A stretch of DNA of 61,357 nt from Acidobacteriota bacterium (GTDB taxonomy: Bacteria > Acidobacteriota > Blastocatellia > UBA7656), in NCBI GenBank assembly GCA_038040445.1, contig JBBPIG010000024.1, forward strand, positions 46,900 through 108,256, given 5' to 3'. Made by a program: the position numbers and the translations under genes. The notes beneath the pieces were generated by a model, which worked only from the letters and a program-made list of their open reading frames with translations, ran no database searches and was not told where the DNA came from. Positions 18,667-27,991 of this stretch are shown here, piece by piece. Within the stretch, counting starts at the first letter, position 1. Every line of letters starts with the position of its first letter.

Positions 18667-18816
18667 ATTTCTCCTCTTTACTGGTGTTCACAAATCTCTA
18701 TCATCAGAGCCTCACGACTCTGCCGCTCGTCTGCACGGCGCCGAGCCTCGCGTGAGTTTGCCAGAGTCTCGATCGTTCTTCAAAATAATATCCGCCTCAA
18801 CCCCGGCGTCGCTTTC

Positions 18817-18900
18817 CTGGGAGCGCAGGCATCCCTGCCTGCTCCCCGGGTTTCCTGAGAAGCCGAAGAAAAGAGCAGGCAGGGATGCCTGCGCTCCCAG
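18817..18900. repeat. Perfect 27-bp inverted repeat (family 3)
   Basis: The arms 18817-18843 and 18874-18900 are exact reverse complements. They contain GGGAGCGCAGGC and the inner palindrome GCAGGCATCCCTGCCTGC. Related copies lie at 56243-56340 and at the right end of the window (61274 onward). It sits between the divergently transcribed DinB and NADH dehydrogenase genes. Confidence 0.88.
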
Positions 18901-18952
18901 GTCAGTTGATCTTAGCCTGATCCTGTGTAGACTACTGGATCGAATGTAGAGT

Positions 18953-20245
18953 ATGAGGGTCAAACATCCGGCAAAGGAATCAGGTAAGAAGATCGTTGTG
19001 GTTCTTGGAGGCGGCTTTGGTGGGTTGAACACGGCAAAGAAGCTTGCCAATGAGCCGGATGTTTTCGTCATTCTCATCGATCAGAGAAATCACCATCTCT
19101 TCCAGCCGCTGCTTTATCAAGTAGCAACTGCAGGTCTCAGTCCGGGTGATATCGCGGTTCCAATTAGAAGCCAATTTGCTCGCGTGAAGAACGTCGAGGT
19201 CCATTGGGGCGAAGTCACCAGCGTCGATCTCAAAGAACAGGTCATTACATCATCCGAATCGGATCTCGAGATTGAGTACGATTATCTGGTGCTGGCTTGC
19301 GGCGCCCAACACAGCTACTTCGGCCACGCCGAGTGGGAGGAGTTTGCACCGGGTCTGAAGACTCTCGAGCAGGCTATAGAAATCAGACGCCGGATTCTTT
19401 CGGCGTTTGAGATTGCTGAAAACGAGATCGATCCTGAAAAGCAGAAGGCGCTTCTCAACTTCGTGGTTGTCGGAGGCGGACCGACAGGTGTGGAACTCGC
19501 GGGAGCTATCGCCGACATCAGCCGCACAGTTCTTGTCGATGATTTCCGCCGCATTGATCCTTCCCAGGCCAAAGTAATCCTGGTCGAGATGGCTCCGCGT
19601 TTGTTGGGAGCATTCGCAGAAGAGCTCTCAGAAAAGACAAGGCAGGATTTGGCCGATCTCGGTGTGGACGTGCGCACATCAGCGCGAGTGGAGAACATCA
19701 ACGGGGAGGGCGTGCAGGTTGGGAGCGACTTCATTCCGTCAAGGAGCGTCTTCTGGGCGGCAGGCGTTCAGGCCGCAAAAATGCAGATAGAACCCTCGGT
19801 GGAGAGGGACGGTGCAGGAAGAATCAAAGTGAAAAACGATTTGTCACTTCCCGGTCACGAAAACGTTTTCGTGATTGGTGACATGGCGGCGTTTGAATTG
19901 ACTCCAGGGCATATCGTGCCGGGCCTTGCTCCAGCCGCGATGCAAGAGGGACGACACGCGGCCAAGGTCATTTTGTCATCCATTCGCGGCAAGGAAAGAC
20001 CAGCCTTTCGATATGTTGATAAAGGCCAGATGGCGACGATCGGGAAATATCGCGCGGTCATGGAGTCCGGCAACTTGAAAATGAGCGGTCGTTTAGCATG
20101 GTTAGCGTGGCTCTTCGTACACGTCTTCTATCTGATTGGATTCAAGAATCGAGTGGCGGTCATGGCCCAATGGGCCTGGAGCTATCTATTCTCAAAACGA
20201 GGCGCGCGACTCATCACCGAACGGCAATGGAAGCCCAAGGATTAA
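18953..20245 (+). CDS. ndh: Type II NADH dehydrogenase (NDH-2)
   Basis: This 430-residue flavoprotein oxidises NADH and reduces quinone without pumping protons. It has two dinucleotide-binding folds, GGGFGGLNTAKKL for FAD and VVGGGPTGVELAGAIAD for NADH. The FAD-contact segment VFVIGDMA is present, as is QPLLYQVATAGLSPGDIA. The C-terminal amphipathic helix with a hydrophobic patch (HVFYLIGFKN) anchors it to the inner membrane. Length is normal. The ATG is preceded only by a weak purine stretch. It is monocistronic and flanked upstream by the family 3 palindrome. Confidence 0.95.
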   Translation: MRVKHPAKESGKKIVVVLGGGFGGLNTAKKLANEPDVFVILIDQRNHHLFQPLLYQVATAGLSPGDIAVPIRSQFARVKNVEVHWGEVTSVDLKEQVITSSESDLEIEYDYLVLACGAQHSYFGHAEWEEFAPGLKTLEQAIEIRRRILSAFEIAENEIDPEKQKALLNFVVVGGGPTGVELAGAIADISRTVLVDDFRRIDPSQAKVILVEMAPRLLGAFAEELSEKTRQDLADLGVDVRTSARVENINGEGVQVGSDFIPSRSVFWAAGVQAAKMQIEPSVERDGAGRIKVKNDLSLPGHENVFVIGDMAAFELTPGHIVPGLAPAAMQEGRHAAKVILSSIRGKERPAFRYVDKGQMATIGKYRAVMESGNLKMSGRLAWLAWLFVHVFYLIGFKNRVAVMAQWAWSYLFSKRGARLITERQWKPKD

Positions 20246-20458
20246 GCAGTGTTCGGCGGTGTTTTTGGCCCGTTCGTCCCTCCAGCAGCCCCATTCGTAC
20301 CAAAGTTATTCTCCTGCTTCATCACAGCGTAGTAGACTTCGGGGGTTTAGAGTTCCACCTGTAGCTCGACAACGGCCTGGCGCTTTAGTTCGGGCGTCGG
20401 CGATGTGCCCAAGGCGGCGAGCAGTCCGCGCGAATTTTAGTGAACAAATGGTGAGCAC

Positions 20459-21538
20459 ATGGCGACGCAAACGATTGATTACACCCATCAGATTGATCGG
20501 ATAGGCCGGATTGAAGGGCCGCTCGCCAATCTGATTGGCGACGAAGCATCTCAGGTACTAATAAAAGATAGCCTGATCGGATCCAGCAGATGGGCTGAGA
20601 ACGCTCGAAGATCGGTGGCGTTGTTCGCCGCTGGCGACGAAACAGTCATATTCGAGGGTGAGCCGGGCACCGGAAAGAAATTTCTCGCCAGGCTGATACA
20701 CCAGTGCAGCGCTTACCGCGAAGGACCCTTCGTTTCCCTGTCGCTCGGTTCAACCGCTGATGACGTAGCACGGGCTGTGCTGTTCGGTTGGACGCCGGCG
20801 CGATCGAATGATATCGGTTGCTGCGAGAAAGGACTCGTTGAGCTGGCGCACGGAGGCACCCTCTACATAGACGGGCTCTCGAGCTGCTCGCCGGCTTGGA
20901 CTGACGATCTTATCCGGTTAATCGAGCGGAGAGCAGTTGACCGCGACGGAGAGGGATCAGTTCGGATCCTTCTTGGCTGGAGCATTCAATCGGAGTTTCG
21001 CGCGAGGGTGACGCGCAACCCGCGAAGCAACGGTTTGGACTACGAGAGGATTCAGATCCCGCCACTTCGCGAAAGGCCCGATGACGTCGAGGCGTTGGCC
21101 ATGCACTTCATCCGGCAGCGCTGTCAGCAAATGGGGAAAGAGTTGAGGACGCTTTCGCGCAACGCAATGGAAGCGTTGCGCGGCTACGACTGGCCGCGAA
21201 ATGTAAGAGAACTGCGAACACTGGTCAATCACCTGGTGAAGCAGTCACCCCCGCCGTCGATAGACGTTCCGCTACTTCCCGCTTACCTGGCCGGTTCGCG
21301 CATGGCGAACAGTCTCCTTCCCGCGGGTCTCGACCTCGACGACGAATTGAAGAGGTATGAGATAGATCTTATTTGCTCGGCGCTCAGAGACAGCCGCGGC
21401 CTGCAAATCAAAGCCGCGCGGCTCCTCCGGACTAAGCCAACCACTCTCTTCATGAAGATCCGGCGCTATGGTATCGATGTTGAAATCTTCAAGTGGTCAA
21501 TCTCTGCTTGTAGAGGCGCCTTGAAAAAACCCGTATGA
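20459..21538 (+). CDS. AAA+ regulator related to sigma-54 activators, GAFTGA loop missing
   Basis: This 359-residue protein has the AAA+ core of NtrC-type activators with no receiver domain. Walker A is GEPGTGKK (67-74). The Walker B strand is TLYIDG, with the acidic second residue replaced by Gly. After LFG (108-110) the segment WTPARSNDIGCCEKG takes the place of the GAFTGA loop. The LRERPDDVEALA and YDWPRNVRELR motifs are intact. A C-terminal helix-turn-helix of Fis type follows. Without GAFTGA it probably does not open sigma-54 complexes directly; it may be an anti-activator or DNA-binding adaptor. It stands in front of the polysaccharide genes and its tail overlaps the opposite glycosyltransferase by 42 bp. 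Confidence 0.82.
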   Translation: MATQTIDYTHQIDRIGRIEGPLANLIGDEASQVLIKDSLIGSSRWAENARRSVALFAAGDETVIFEGEPGTGKKFLARLIHQCSAYREGPFVSLSLGSTADDVARAVLFGWTPARSNDIGCCEKGLVELAHGGTLYIDGLSSCSPAWTDDLIRLIERRAVDRDGEGSVRILLGWSIQSEFRARVTRNPRSNGLDYERIQIPPLRERPDDVEALAMHFIRQRCQQMGKELRTLSRNAMEALRGYDWPRNVRELRTLVNHLVKQSPPPSIDVPLLPAYLAGSRMANSLLPAGLDLDDELKRYEIDLICSALRDSRGLQIKAARLLRTKPTTLFMKIRRYGIDVEIFKWSISACRGALKKPV

Positions 21539-22477
21539 CCAGAAGCAACTTCCGAGCAGATACATCGGCGAGATCAACAAAAACATCAAGAACGTCCGCT
21601 TATCAATTCTCGCAAGCCAGCTCGCTGCTTTTGCCAGTCTCACAATAGGCATCAAGGCTATGAGCGCGGGATAGCGAAGCAGCACGTCGCCTGGGAGGCC
21701 GCCGCGTCTTCGAGCTTCGGCCGAGCACTTCCCGAGGCTGATTTGATAAGACAAGACCTGCTTCCAGCCGGTTCGATTTAGATGGGTTACCTCGATGGCC
21801 GGATCAAACAGGATGCGCTCGCCTGCCTTAAAGATCTTCCAGTTGAACAGAATGTCTTCAGCCAGCCACATGTCGTCGTCAAAATAACCGTGCTGCTCCA
21901 GAGTGACGCGTTTGTATGTAACGTTGGCTGTGGGCACACTCTTTTCAAATCGGATTGGCGCCTGGGGAATGAACTCCTTGAACTCGAGCAGGTATCCGGT
22001 CCAACCGCTCAGACTCTTCGGCGTTCCGTTTCGCAGCGAGCCTCCGACCGCGGCAATGTCCGCTTGCTGGTGACGAGCAACCATTCGCTCGATCAAATCA
22101 GGTCGCGCGATGCAGTCTGAATCTATCATCAGGCAATACGGCGCTCTCGTTGCTCGCACTCCAAGGTTGCGCGCCGCGCCGGCAAACGTTCGCTCTTCAA
22201 GATGAATGAGCCGGACCGAGGGGAATTCTCGCTCAACGATCTGCGGGGTTTGGTCCAGGGAGCTATCGACGACAATGACCTCAAAAGGAACCGTGGTGTG
22301 CTGATTGAGGATCGCATTCAAACATCGGCGAATTGTCCGCTCGGAGTTATAGCAAGGCACGATGACGGATAAGATCGGCTCGCTCTGAAGCATTCTTGAG
22401 GCATTAGATATATCGTCCAGGCTCAGGTCAAGTAACATTGACAGCGAGTGCCCTCTCAAATAGTTTCTTAGCCACAT
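21497..22477 (-). CDS. Family 2 glycosyltransferase
   Basis: This 326-residue enzyme has a GT-A fold typical of GT2. Seen are ILSVIVPCYNSERTIRRCLN, VIVVDSSLDQTP, AGAARNLGVRATRAPYCLMIDSD (the DxD acceptor) and the later WLAEDILFNWKI. A C-terminal hydrophobic helix could hold it at the inner membrane. It should transfer a sugar to a lipid-linked or polymer acceptor. The start codon follows GAGGG and overlaps the start codon of the opposite gene (22475-22478); Met14 is the alternative. Its 3' end overlaps the AAA+ gene tail to tail. Confidence 0.88.
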   Translation of the reverse strand: MWLRNYLRGHSLSMLLDLSLDDISNASRMLQSEPILSVIVPCYNSERTIRRCLNAILNQHTTVPFEVIVVDSSLDQTPQIVEREFPSVRLIHLEERTFAGAARNLGVRATRAPYCLMIDSDCIARPDLIERMVARHQQADIAAVGGSLRNGTPKSLSGWTGYLLEFKEFIPQAPIRFEKSVPTANVTYKRVTLEQHGYFDDDMWLAEDILFNWKIFKAGERILFDPAIEVTHLNRTGWKQVLSYQISLGKCSAEARRRGGLPGDVLLRYPALIALMPIVRLAKAASWLARIDKRTFLMFLLISPMYLLGSCFWSYGFFQGASTSRD

Positions 22478-23393
22478 GAAGCCACACCCTCAAGTTGCTG
22501 TCGTTGTGGTGTGCTACAACACCCGAAACCTTCTGCTCGAGTGTCTCGGTTCAGTGGCCGATGCGGGAGCGAACATCGAACTGGCCGTTGTTGACAACGC
22601 CTCCGAAGATGGCAGCTACGAAGCTGTTCGCGAGGCTTATCCGCAAGCGATCGCCATTCGGAATTCGACAAACCTCGGATTCGGCGCGGCGTGCAACCAG
22701 GGGATCAGGGCGACAAACACGCCGTTCATACTGCTGCTCAACAGCGACGCGCGGCTTACGCCGCAAGCCTTTCAAGCCCTTCGCGATTGTCTGGAAAAAA
22801 ATGAACGCTGTGGAGCTGCGGGCTGCAGATTGATCAACGGCGCAGGTGTCGAAGTGAACAACACCAGGAACTTCCTCACCCCGTTTAATCAGGCCTTAGA
22901 GATGACCGGAATCAAACTCGGAATTAGGCGTTGGGGCCGGAGGCAAAAGCCGGCCGTGGATGGCGAGCTCGTTGATTGCTCAGTTGATTGGATCGACGGC
23001 GCTTGCCTGATGTTGAGACGCGCGGCCCTCGATGAAATCGGTCTTTTCGATGAGCAGTTCTTCATGTACTCAGAGGATGAGGACCTATGCTTCAGGCTCG
23101 GAAAACGGGGATGGCTTGTGTGCTTCTGCGGCGCGGGCACGGCGGTTCATCACGGCGCAGCGTCGAGCGAGCCAAACAGAGTCGAGATGTTGCGGCATTT
23201 CTACCTTAGCCAAATGCTTTTCCTTTCGAAGCATCGAAGCCCCGGTTCTGCCTCTTTCTATTTGGCGGCGATGAAAACGGTCCTGTTCCTCAAACAAATA
23301 TTGCTCCGGGATAGTCATCGGCGGGAACGAGCGCGTGAGCAGTTGATGGCCTTGAAAGAAGCCTGCGCGACAAAGACAAACAAGCTTCACTAG
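22476..23393 (+). CDS. Family 2 glycosyltransferase (rhamnosyltransferase-like)
   Basis: This 305-residue GT2 enzyme begins at once with the catalytic fold: VAVVVVCYNTRNLLLECL, then LAVVDNASEDGS. NTPFILLLNSDARL supplies the metal-binding acidic motif. The segment WIDGACLMLRRAALDEIGLFDEQFFMYSEDEDLC is characteristic of rhamnosyl-type transferases such as WbbL. The protein is cytosolic or membrane-associated. No ribosome site is visible before the ATG, and the start overlaps that of the divergent glycosyltransferase. It belongs to the surface-polysaccharide locus. Confidence 0.9.
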   Translation: MKPHPQVAVVVVCYNTRNLLLECLGSVADAGANIELAVVDNASEDGSYEAVREAYPQAIAIRNSTNLGFGAACNQGIRATNTPFILLLNSDARLTPQAFQALRDCLEKNERCGAAGCRLINGAGVEVNNTRNFLTPFNQALEMTGIKLGIRRWGRRQKPAVDGELVDCSVDWIDGACLMLRRAALDEIGLFDEQFFMYSEDEDLCFRLGKRGWLVCFCGAGTAVHHGAASSEPNRVEMLRHFYLSQMLFLSKHRSPGSASFYLAAMKTVLFLKQILLRDSHRRERAREQLMALKEACATKTNKLH

Positions 23394-23415
23394 TGAAGGA
23401 GGGGTATCCGCGCAA

Positions 23416-23500
23416 ATCCGTCGAATCAGTGTCATCCGTGGTCTATGCGGCGCTGGCTCTTACGAACTCATAGACCACCGATGACTCGGGTTTGACGGAT
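23416..23500. repeat. Long imperfect inverted repeat between glycosyltransferase genes
   Basis: The arms 23416-23447 and 23469-23500 pair over about 32 bp with few mismatches. Words include GTCATCCGTGGTCTATG and CATAGACCACCGATGAC. It fills the 117-bp space between two convergent genes, so it may act as a bidirectional transcript end. Confidence 0.75.
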
Positions 23501-23510
23501 TCGCCCCGAT

Positions 23511-24641
23511 TTAGCCAGCCGCATGGCGATTAGACGAGGCTCGCAAGATTATCTCTTCGATCACGTTGCCAGGCTGAGATTTTGAATCGGCGGAAGTCTT
23601 CAGGATGTTTTCGGAGAATGCTGGACCGAGATTGTTGGTGAAGTAATTCACGATCTGGCCGGCCAGAGCATCTGGATCTCCTGGCGGGAACAGCAAGCCC
23701 GTGACGTTTTCTATTACTACTTCGGAGAGCCCGCCAGTTCTGGACGCGATCACTGGCAGCCCGTTTGACAAGGCGATGCGGGCCACCCCGCTTTGGGTCG
23801 CGCTCAGATATGGCAGAACCAGCACGTCGGCTTGTTGAAAGATGCCCTGCACTTCCTCGTTGGGAACGTATCGATTGTCCATGACCACGTGGCTCTGAAT
23901 CTGATTCTCGCGAATGAGTTTTTGGTATTTGTCGATCGGCTCGTAGAACTCTCCCACAATGTTCAGACTGCACTCTACCTTCTGCAACACCTTGGGCATG
24001 GCGGCGAGCAGCACATCCAGCCCCTTATACTTGCGCACGTTTCCAAAGAAGAGAATCGTGCGGCCGCCGCGGCCCCCGCGGTAGTTGCCGCCGGGACCGG
24101 AAAATTCACTCAAAGAAGGAAGTGAAGATATGGTGACCTCTTTTCCCGGAACGATCGCCAACACATCATTTCGGTCCCTGGTCGAGTGGGTAATGAGATG
24201 ATCCGCGGCCGAAAGCGCAAATCTGGCCAGGAGTCTGTCGAAAGGGCTGCCTTCGTGAGAAACCACGTTGTGGCATTCGATGATGCACTGCAAGCCCGAC
24301 CTGCGAAAAAGTCTGGCGAGCGTGCCGACGAGTGGGCCGAAGAATGGCTGCCACCACTGAAACACGATCACGTCGGGCGAGAAGGCTTTCACCTGCTTGA
24401 ATGCGCGCAGCCATGTCGCCGGGTTTAGCGGGGTCAAGGTTGGAAGCGCGCGCGCATCCAGCTTCAAGCGGCTGTTATCAACCTGGGTGGTGCCGGGGAA
24501 GAACATGCCGGGATAGAGCTTGCGGAACGAGACTACTTGAACCGTGTGGCCGCGATCAGTCAGCTCTCGCCAGAGCCAGTACACGTGGTGAGCGATGCCA
24601 CCCCTGAGCGGGTATGCCGGCCCCAATACGCTGACTCTCAT
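23511..24641 (-). CDS. Family 4 (GT-B) glycosyltransferase
   Basis: This 376-residue enzyme has two Rossmann-like halves. The N-terminal acceptor half starts with VLGPAYPLRGGIAHHV. The C-terminal donor half has TILFFGNVRKYKGLDVLLAAMP and LSNGLPVIASRTGGLSEVV, with the Glu that binds the nucleotide sugar, then GLLFPPGDPDALA. Such enzymes retain the anomeric configuration and use nucleotide sugars. Its ATG overlaps the stop codon of the upstream GT2 gene (ATGA), so the two are translationally coupled. It is part of the polysaccharide locus. Confidence 0.9.
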   Translation of the reverse strand: MRVSVLGPAYPLRGGIAHHVYWLWRELTDRGHTVQVVSFRKLYPGMFFPGTTQVDNSRLKLDARALPTLTPLNPATWLRAFKQVKAFSPDVIVFQWWQPFFGPLVGTLARLFRRSGLQCIIECHNVVSHEGSPFDRLLARFALSAADHLITHSTRDRNDVLAIVPGKEVTISSLPSLSEFSGPGGNYRGGRGGRTILFFGNVRKYKGLDVLLAAMPKVLQKVECSLNIVGEFYEPIDKYQKLIRENQIQSHVVMDNRYVPNEEVQGIFQQADVLVLPYLSATQSGVARIALSNGLPVIASRTGGLSEVVIENVTGLLFPPGDPDALAGQIVNYFTNNLGPAFSENILKTSADSKSQPGNVIEEIILRASSNRHAAG

Positions 24642-25645
24642 TCAGTGGTCTTACCTCGACCGACTCCAACCGCGTGCTCATCCGCGCCGAACGTTATATC
24701 TTCCCCTGCGTTTGACTCGACGACAGAGTAGTCGTTTTCGCGTCTGTATGAGAACGCGATCATTTCCGCCAGAAGCCCGAACAAAACCAGTTGAACCCCA
24801 ACGATAGCGAGCAATGTCCCGACTATCAGCAGCGGGCGATTGCTCAGCCACTGGTTGAAGAAGACACGCAGCGTGATCAGGTACGTGTCTATTGCAATGC
24901 CTGCCCCGGCCAGCACGAGTCCCATAACACCGAAGAAATGTAGCGGCTTATTCGTGTAGCGAGTCATGAGAATGACGGTGAGCAGGCTAAAGACTCCGCC
25001 AACCACTCGTTCCAAACCATATCGTGAACTGCCATGCTCGCGCGGCGCGTGCTCGATCTGCACCTCTCCCAGACGAAACCCTCGATAGCTCGCCAGCACG
25101 GGAATGTAGCGATGCCGCTCACCATACACCATGACCTCGTCCATCACTTCCCGCCTGTAGCACTTGAAGCCGCAGTTGATGTCGTGGAGGCGGACGCCCG
25201 TAAGAATCGAGGTCACCCAGTTATAGATCTTCGATCCTATCCGTCTGGTCAGCTTGTCGCGCCGGTGATAGCGCCAACCAGAAACCAGGTCGTATCCTTC
25301 GTCCAGTTTCTCCAGAAGCAGCGGCAATTGTTCGGGAATATCTTGTAGATCAGCATCCAGAGTCGCGATTATGTCATAGCGCGCAACGCGAAAGCCTGCC
25401 GCAAGCGCCGCCGACTTGCCGAAGTTCCTTCGAAAGCGTACATACCTCACCGAGCGGTCCAGGGCGCTGATCGCTTTTAACCTCTCAATTGAGCCATCCT
25501 CACTTCCATCATCCACAAAAACGATCTCGTAGCGCCTTGCGACCTGAGCCAACACATCAGACAATCGGCGATATAGCCCGTCCAGCGAGGCTCGCTCGTT
25601 AAACAAGGGGACTACCACGGAAATTGTTTTAGAGCTTAGATCCAA
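24638..25645 (-). CDS. Polyprenyl-phosphate sugar transferase (DPM1/ArnC-like GT2)
   Basis: This 335-residue protein has an N-terminal GT2 domain like dolichol-phosphate mannose synthase. ISVVVPLFNERASLDGLYRR, EIVFVDDGSEDGS and TLDADLQDIPEQLP are all present. Two C-terminal membrane helices follow (about 232-258 and 270-300). These enzymes charge undecaprenyl phosphate with a sugar on the cytoplasmic face. The lipid-linked sugar is then used on the outer face, for example by GT-C enzymes such as the next gene on the opposite strand. The stop codon overlaps the GT4 start by 4 bp. Confidence 0.92.
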   Translation of the reverse strand: MDLSSKTISVVVPLFNERASLDGLYRRLSDVLAQVARRYEIVFVDDGSEDGSIERLKAISALDRSVRYVRFRRNFGKSAALAAGFRVARYDIIATLDADLQDIPEQLPLLLEKLDEGYDLVSGWRYHRRDKLTRRIGSKIYNWVTSILTGVRLHDINCGFKCYRREVMDEVMVYGERHRYIPVLASYRGFRLGEVQIEHAPREHGSSRYGLERVVGGVFSLLTVILMTRYTNKPLHFFGVMGLVLAGAGIAIDTYLITLRVFFNQWLSNRPLLIVGTLLAIVGVQLVLFGLLAEMIAFSYRRENDYSVVESNAGEDITFGADEHAVGVGRGKTTE

Positions 25646-25872
25646 GAGATTTGCCCTGATCGATTGTCATAACTTTGAGACTTAGTAATTTGCGCGCCCG
25701 GCCACGCTTGGATAAGATATAGCGGCTCTGCGGCTGATTACAACTGAATTTTAATAAGCGGAGGCTGCAGATTGCTCCTATTAACAAGCTCATCGAAAAT
25801 CATAATGAGACTCTATTGGTGTGTGACGATTTCCTCAGACTTCTCCGGGCAGCCGGGGTACGGTAAACCAAG

Positions 25873-27945
25873 ATGGTGAGCATCGCCGCGGGCAAAAAGA
25901 GAAAGAGCACGCCGATCGCAACCCCGCACCAGGAAGTAAAGCTTCCCCCTCGCGTCCGGAACAGGTCCGTCTATATCGCGGCCGGAGCCCTGCTGGTCAT
26001 CGTCTTACTTTGTTATGCGAACGCGCTTACCAACGAGTTTGTTTTTGACGACCACGTGAATTTGCAAAACAACCCCGTGCTGCGCAAGATCGAGAACGTC
26101 CCCCGGTTGCTTATCTCGGGGTTTCGACCCCTCAGGGAGATATCCTACGCGCTTGATTTCGCATTGTGGGGCGAGCGCCCCTTCGGATTTCATCTGACAA
26201 ACATCTTGATCCACGTTGCAAATGCGCTGCTCGTGTTTCTGCTTATGCGGCGGCTGATCGGAGATGTTCTATCGGCAGCAGTTGGGGCGCTCGTCTTTGC
26301 TATCCATCCAATTCAGCCGGACGCGGTAACCTATATATCGGGGAGGCGGGATGTCCTTTTCGCTTTCTTTTATCTCGCAAGCTTTCATAGCTATCTTTCG
26401 TATCGATGTGTTGCTGGCGGCGCGGAACGGCGACATCGCTGGAGATCGGCGCTTTCGTACTTCGCGCTGTTTATCGTTTGCTGGGCGCTCAGTTTGTTGT
26501 CGAAAGAGATGGCCGCGAGTTTGCCGATTTTCATTTTCGTGTGGAATTTTTGCGATGCCTGGCCAAAGAAGCTGGGTTCCTGGGGCCGTCGGCTGTTTAG
26601 TGCTGCCCGAGAAGCTTTCAGCCGGGATAAATGGCTTTACTTGATACTTTCGCTGGCTGTGCCGGCCTATGCCTGGTACGTCGTATTTGCCAAGGGCTCT
26701 TCCACGCGCGCGCGCCTGGCGGGATTCGACTACTGGGGCGGTAGCTTCTATACGAATATGCTCACGGTGATCCGGGTGCACGCCTGGTATCTTAAACAAC
26801 TCGTCTATCCGACTCCCATTGTGCAGTACTACGGAGCGTTTGATGTATCCTCGTCTTTGTTTGAATTGCGGGTAATCCTGGCCATTGTTGCCGTCGGCGC
26901 AGTCATCATCGGAGGTTTTCTTCTGCTAGACAGAAACAGGCTTATGGCGTTTGCTGTTCTTTCATACTTTGTGCTGCTGCTTCCGGTAAGCCAAATCATC
27001 CCCCATCACGAACTGCTCGCAGATCACTATCTTTACTTGCCGTTGATGAGCGTCGGTCTATTCGTGGCGGTGTTGTTCCAAAAGCTTTCAGCAAGAGGCG
27101 AGCGCGTTAAGCGCATCGCTTATTGCACAGCAGGCGTCATATTGGCGGTTCTGATGGTTATGACGGTTTGGCGCAACCGGGTATACAGGAATGATCTGAC
27201 GCTTTGGCAGGCTAACTATGCCGAGGTGCCTAATTCGATTCGCGCTATTTTCAATCTTGGAAGCGCGTACGAGAACAGTTATCCGGCAAGAGCCGGAGAG
27301 CTCTACAAACGATGTATCGCACTCGCTCCATCATATGCGCCCGCGTACGTCAGACTCGCCATGCTTTATCAGGTCAAGGAAAAGGCGCGCGAGGTGCAAG
27401 AGCTTGTCGAGCATGGGTTAACTGTCCCCGCCCCCGCGATCAACGCGCCTGGCTATGATAACCCGCTCAGAACGCGCTCGGACCTGACTACAGCGCTGGC
27501 CATATCAAAAGGGTTTCAGGGACGTCCGAAAGAAGCCGAAGAATCACTGCTGAAAGCAATCGAGCTATACCCATCCAATCAGCAAGCCTACGAACTGCTG
27601 GCAGGCTATTATCACACGGCGGATCGGATTAAGGAGCTCGAGATACTCAAGAGGCAAGTCGCGGTGCTTCCAACGAACTACTATTCGCTTCAGACTTTGT
27701 CGCTTCGTCTGATTGAAAACAAAAAGTATGACGATGCTCTGCCATATCTGGACAGAATGCTCGCGATGATTCCTGGCGACTTTTACGCGAATTACCAGTT
27801 GGGCCAGATTTATCGAACTAAGAACGACTGCGCAAGAGCGAGGCAGTATCTGACTACCGCAAGACCGGCGGCGTCTGGTCCCGAAGATGCCAAGACTATC
27901 GAAGAAGCTTTCAACCAGCTTCAAGAGCAATGCGCAGGATCGTAG
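25873..27945 (+). CDS. TMTC-like membrane protein with TPR repeats
   Basis: This 690-residue protein has about ten membrane helices in its first 430 residues and TPR repeats after that. The first periplasmic loop has TNEFVFDDHVNLQNNPVL and LREISYALDFALWGERPFGF. The Asp pair and this pattern are typical of TMTC/GT-C type glycosyltransferases that use polyprenyl-phosphate sugars. AIHPIQPDAVTYISGRRD is the next conserved loop. At least four TPR units can be followed from about residue 455 to the end. It probably glycosylates a protein or polymer outside the cell using the product of the DPM1-like enzyme. No ribosome site is obvious at the ATG. The 227-bp gap before it shows no clear promoter. 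Confidence 0.85.
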   Translation: MVSIAAGKKRKSTPIATPHQEVKLPPRVRNRSVYIAAGALLVIVLLCYANALTNEFVFDDHVNLQNNPVLRKIENVPRLLISGFRPLREISYALDFALWGERPFGFHLTNILIHVANALLVFLLMRRLIGDVLSAAVGALVFAIHPIQPDAVTYISGRRDVLFAFFYLASFHSYLSYRCVAGGAERRHRWRSALSYFALFIVCWALSLLSKEMAASLPIFIFVWNFCDAWPKKLGSWGRRLFSAAREAFSRDKWLYLILSLAVPAYAWYVVFAKGSSTRARLAGFDYWGGSFYTNMLTVIRVHAWYLKQLVYPTPIVQYYGAFDVSSSLFELRVILAIVAVGAVIIGGFLLLDRNRLMAFAVLSYFVLLLPVSQIIPHHELLADHYLYLPLMSVGLFVAVLFQKLSARGERVKRIAYCTAGVILAVLMVMTVWRNRVYRNDLTLWQANYAEVPNSIRAIFNLGSAYENSYPARAGELYKRCIALAPSYAPAYVRLAMLYQVKEKAREVQELVEHGLTVPAPAINAPGYDNPLRTRSDLTTALAISKGFQGRPKEAEESLLKAIELYPSNQQAYELLAGYYHTADRIKELEILKRQVAVLPTNYYSLQTLSLRLIENKKYDDALPYLDRMLAMIPGDFYANYQLGQIYRTKNDCARARQYLTTARPAASGPEDAKTIEEAFNQLQEQCAGS

Positions 27946-27991
27946 AATCCGGCCAGACGAACTCAGGTTGCGGCGTGCTAGACTGAACAGA

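Noticed and set aside
25772-25877. A short TTG-started frame behind GGAGG that overlaps the start of the TMTC-like gene
   Set aside because: It could be a leader peptide, but TTG start, low content and lack of other signals make it too weak to call.
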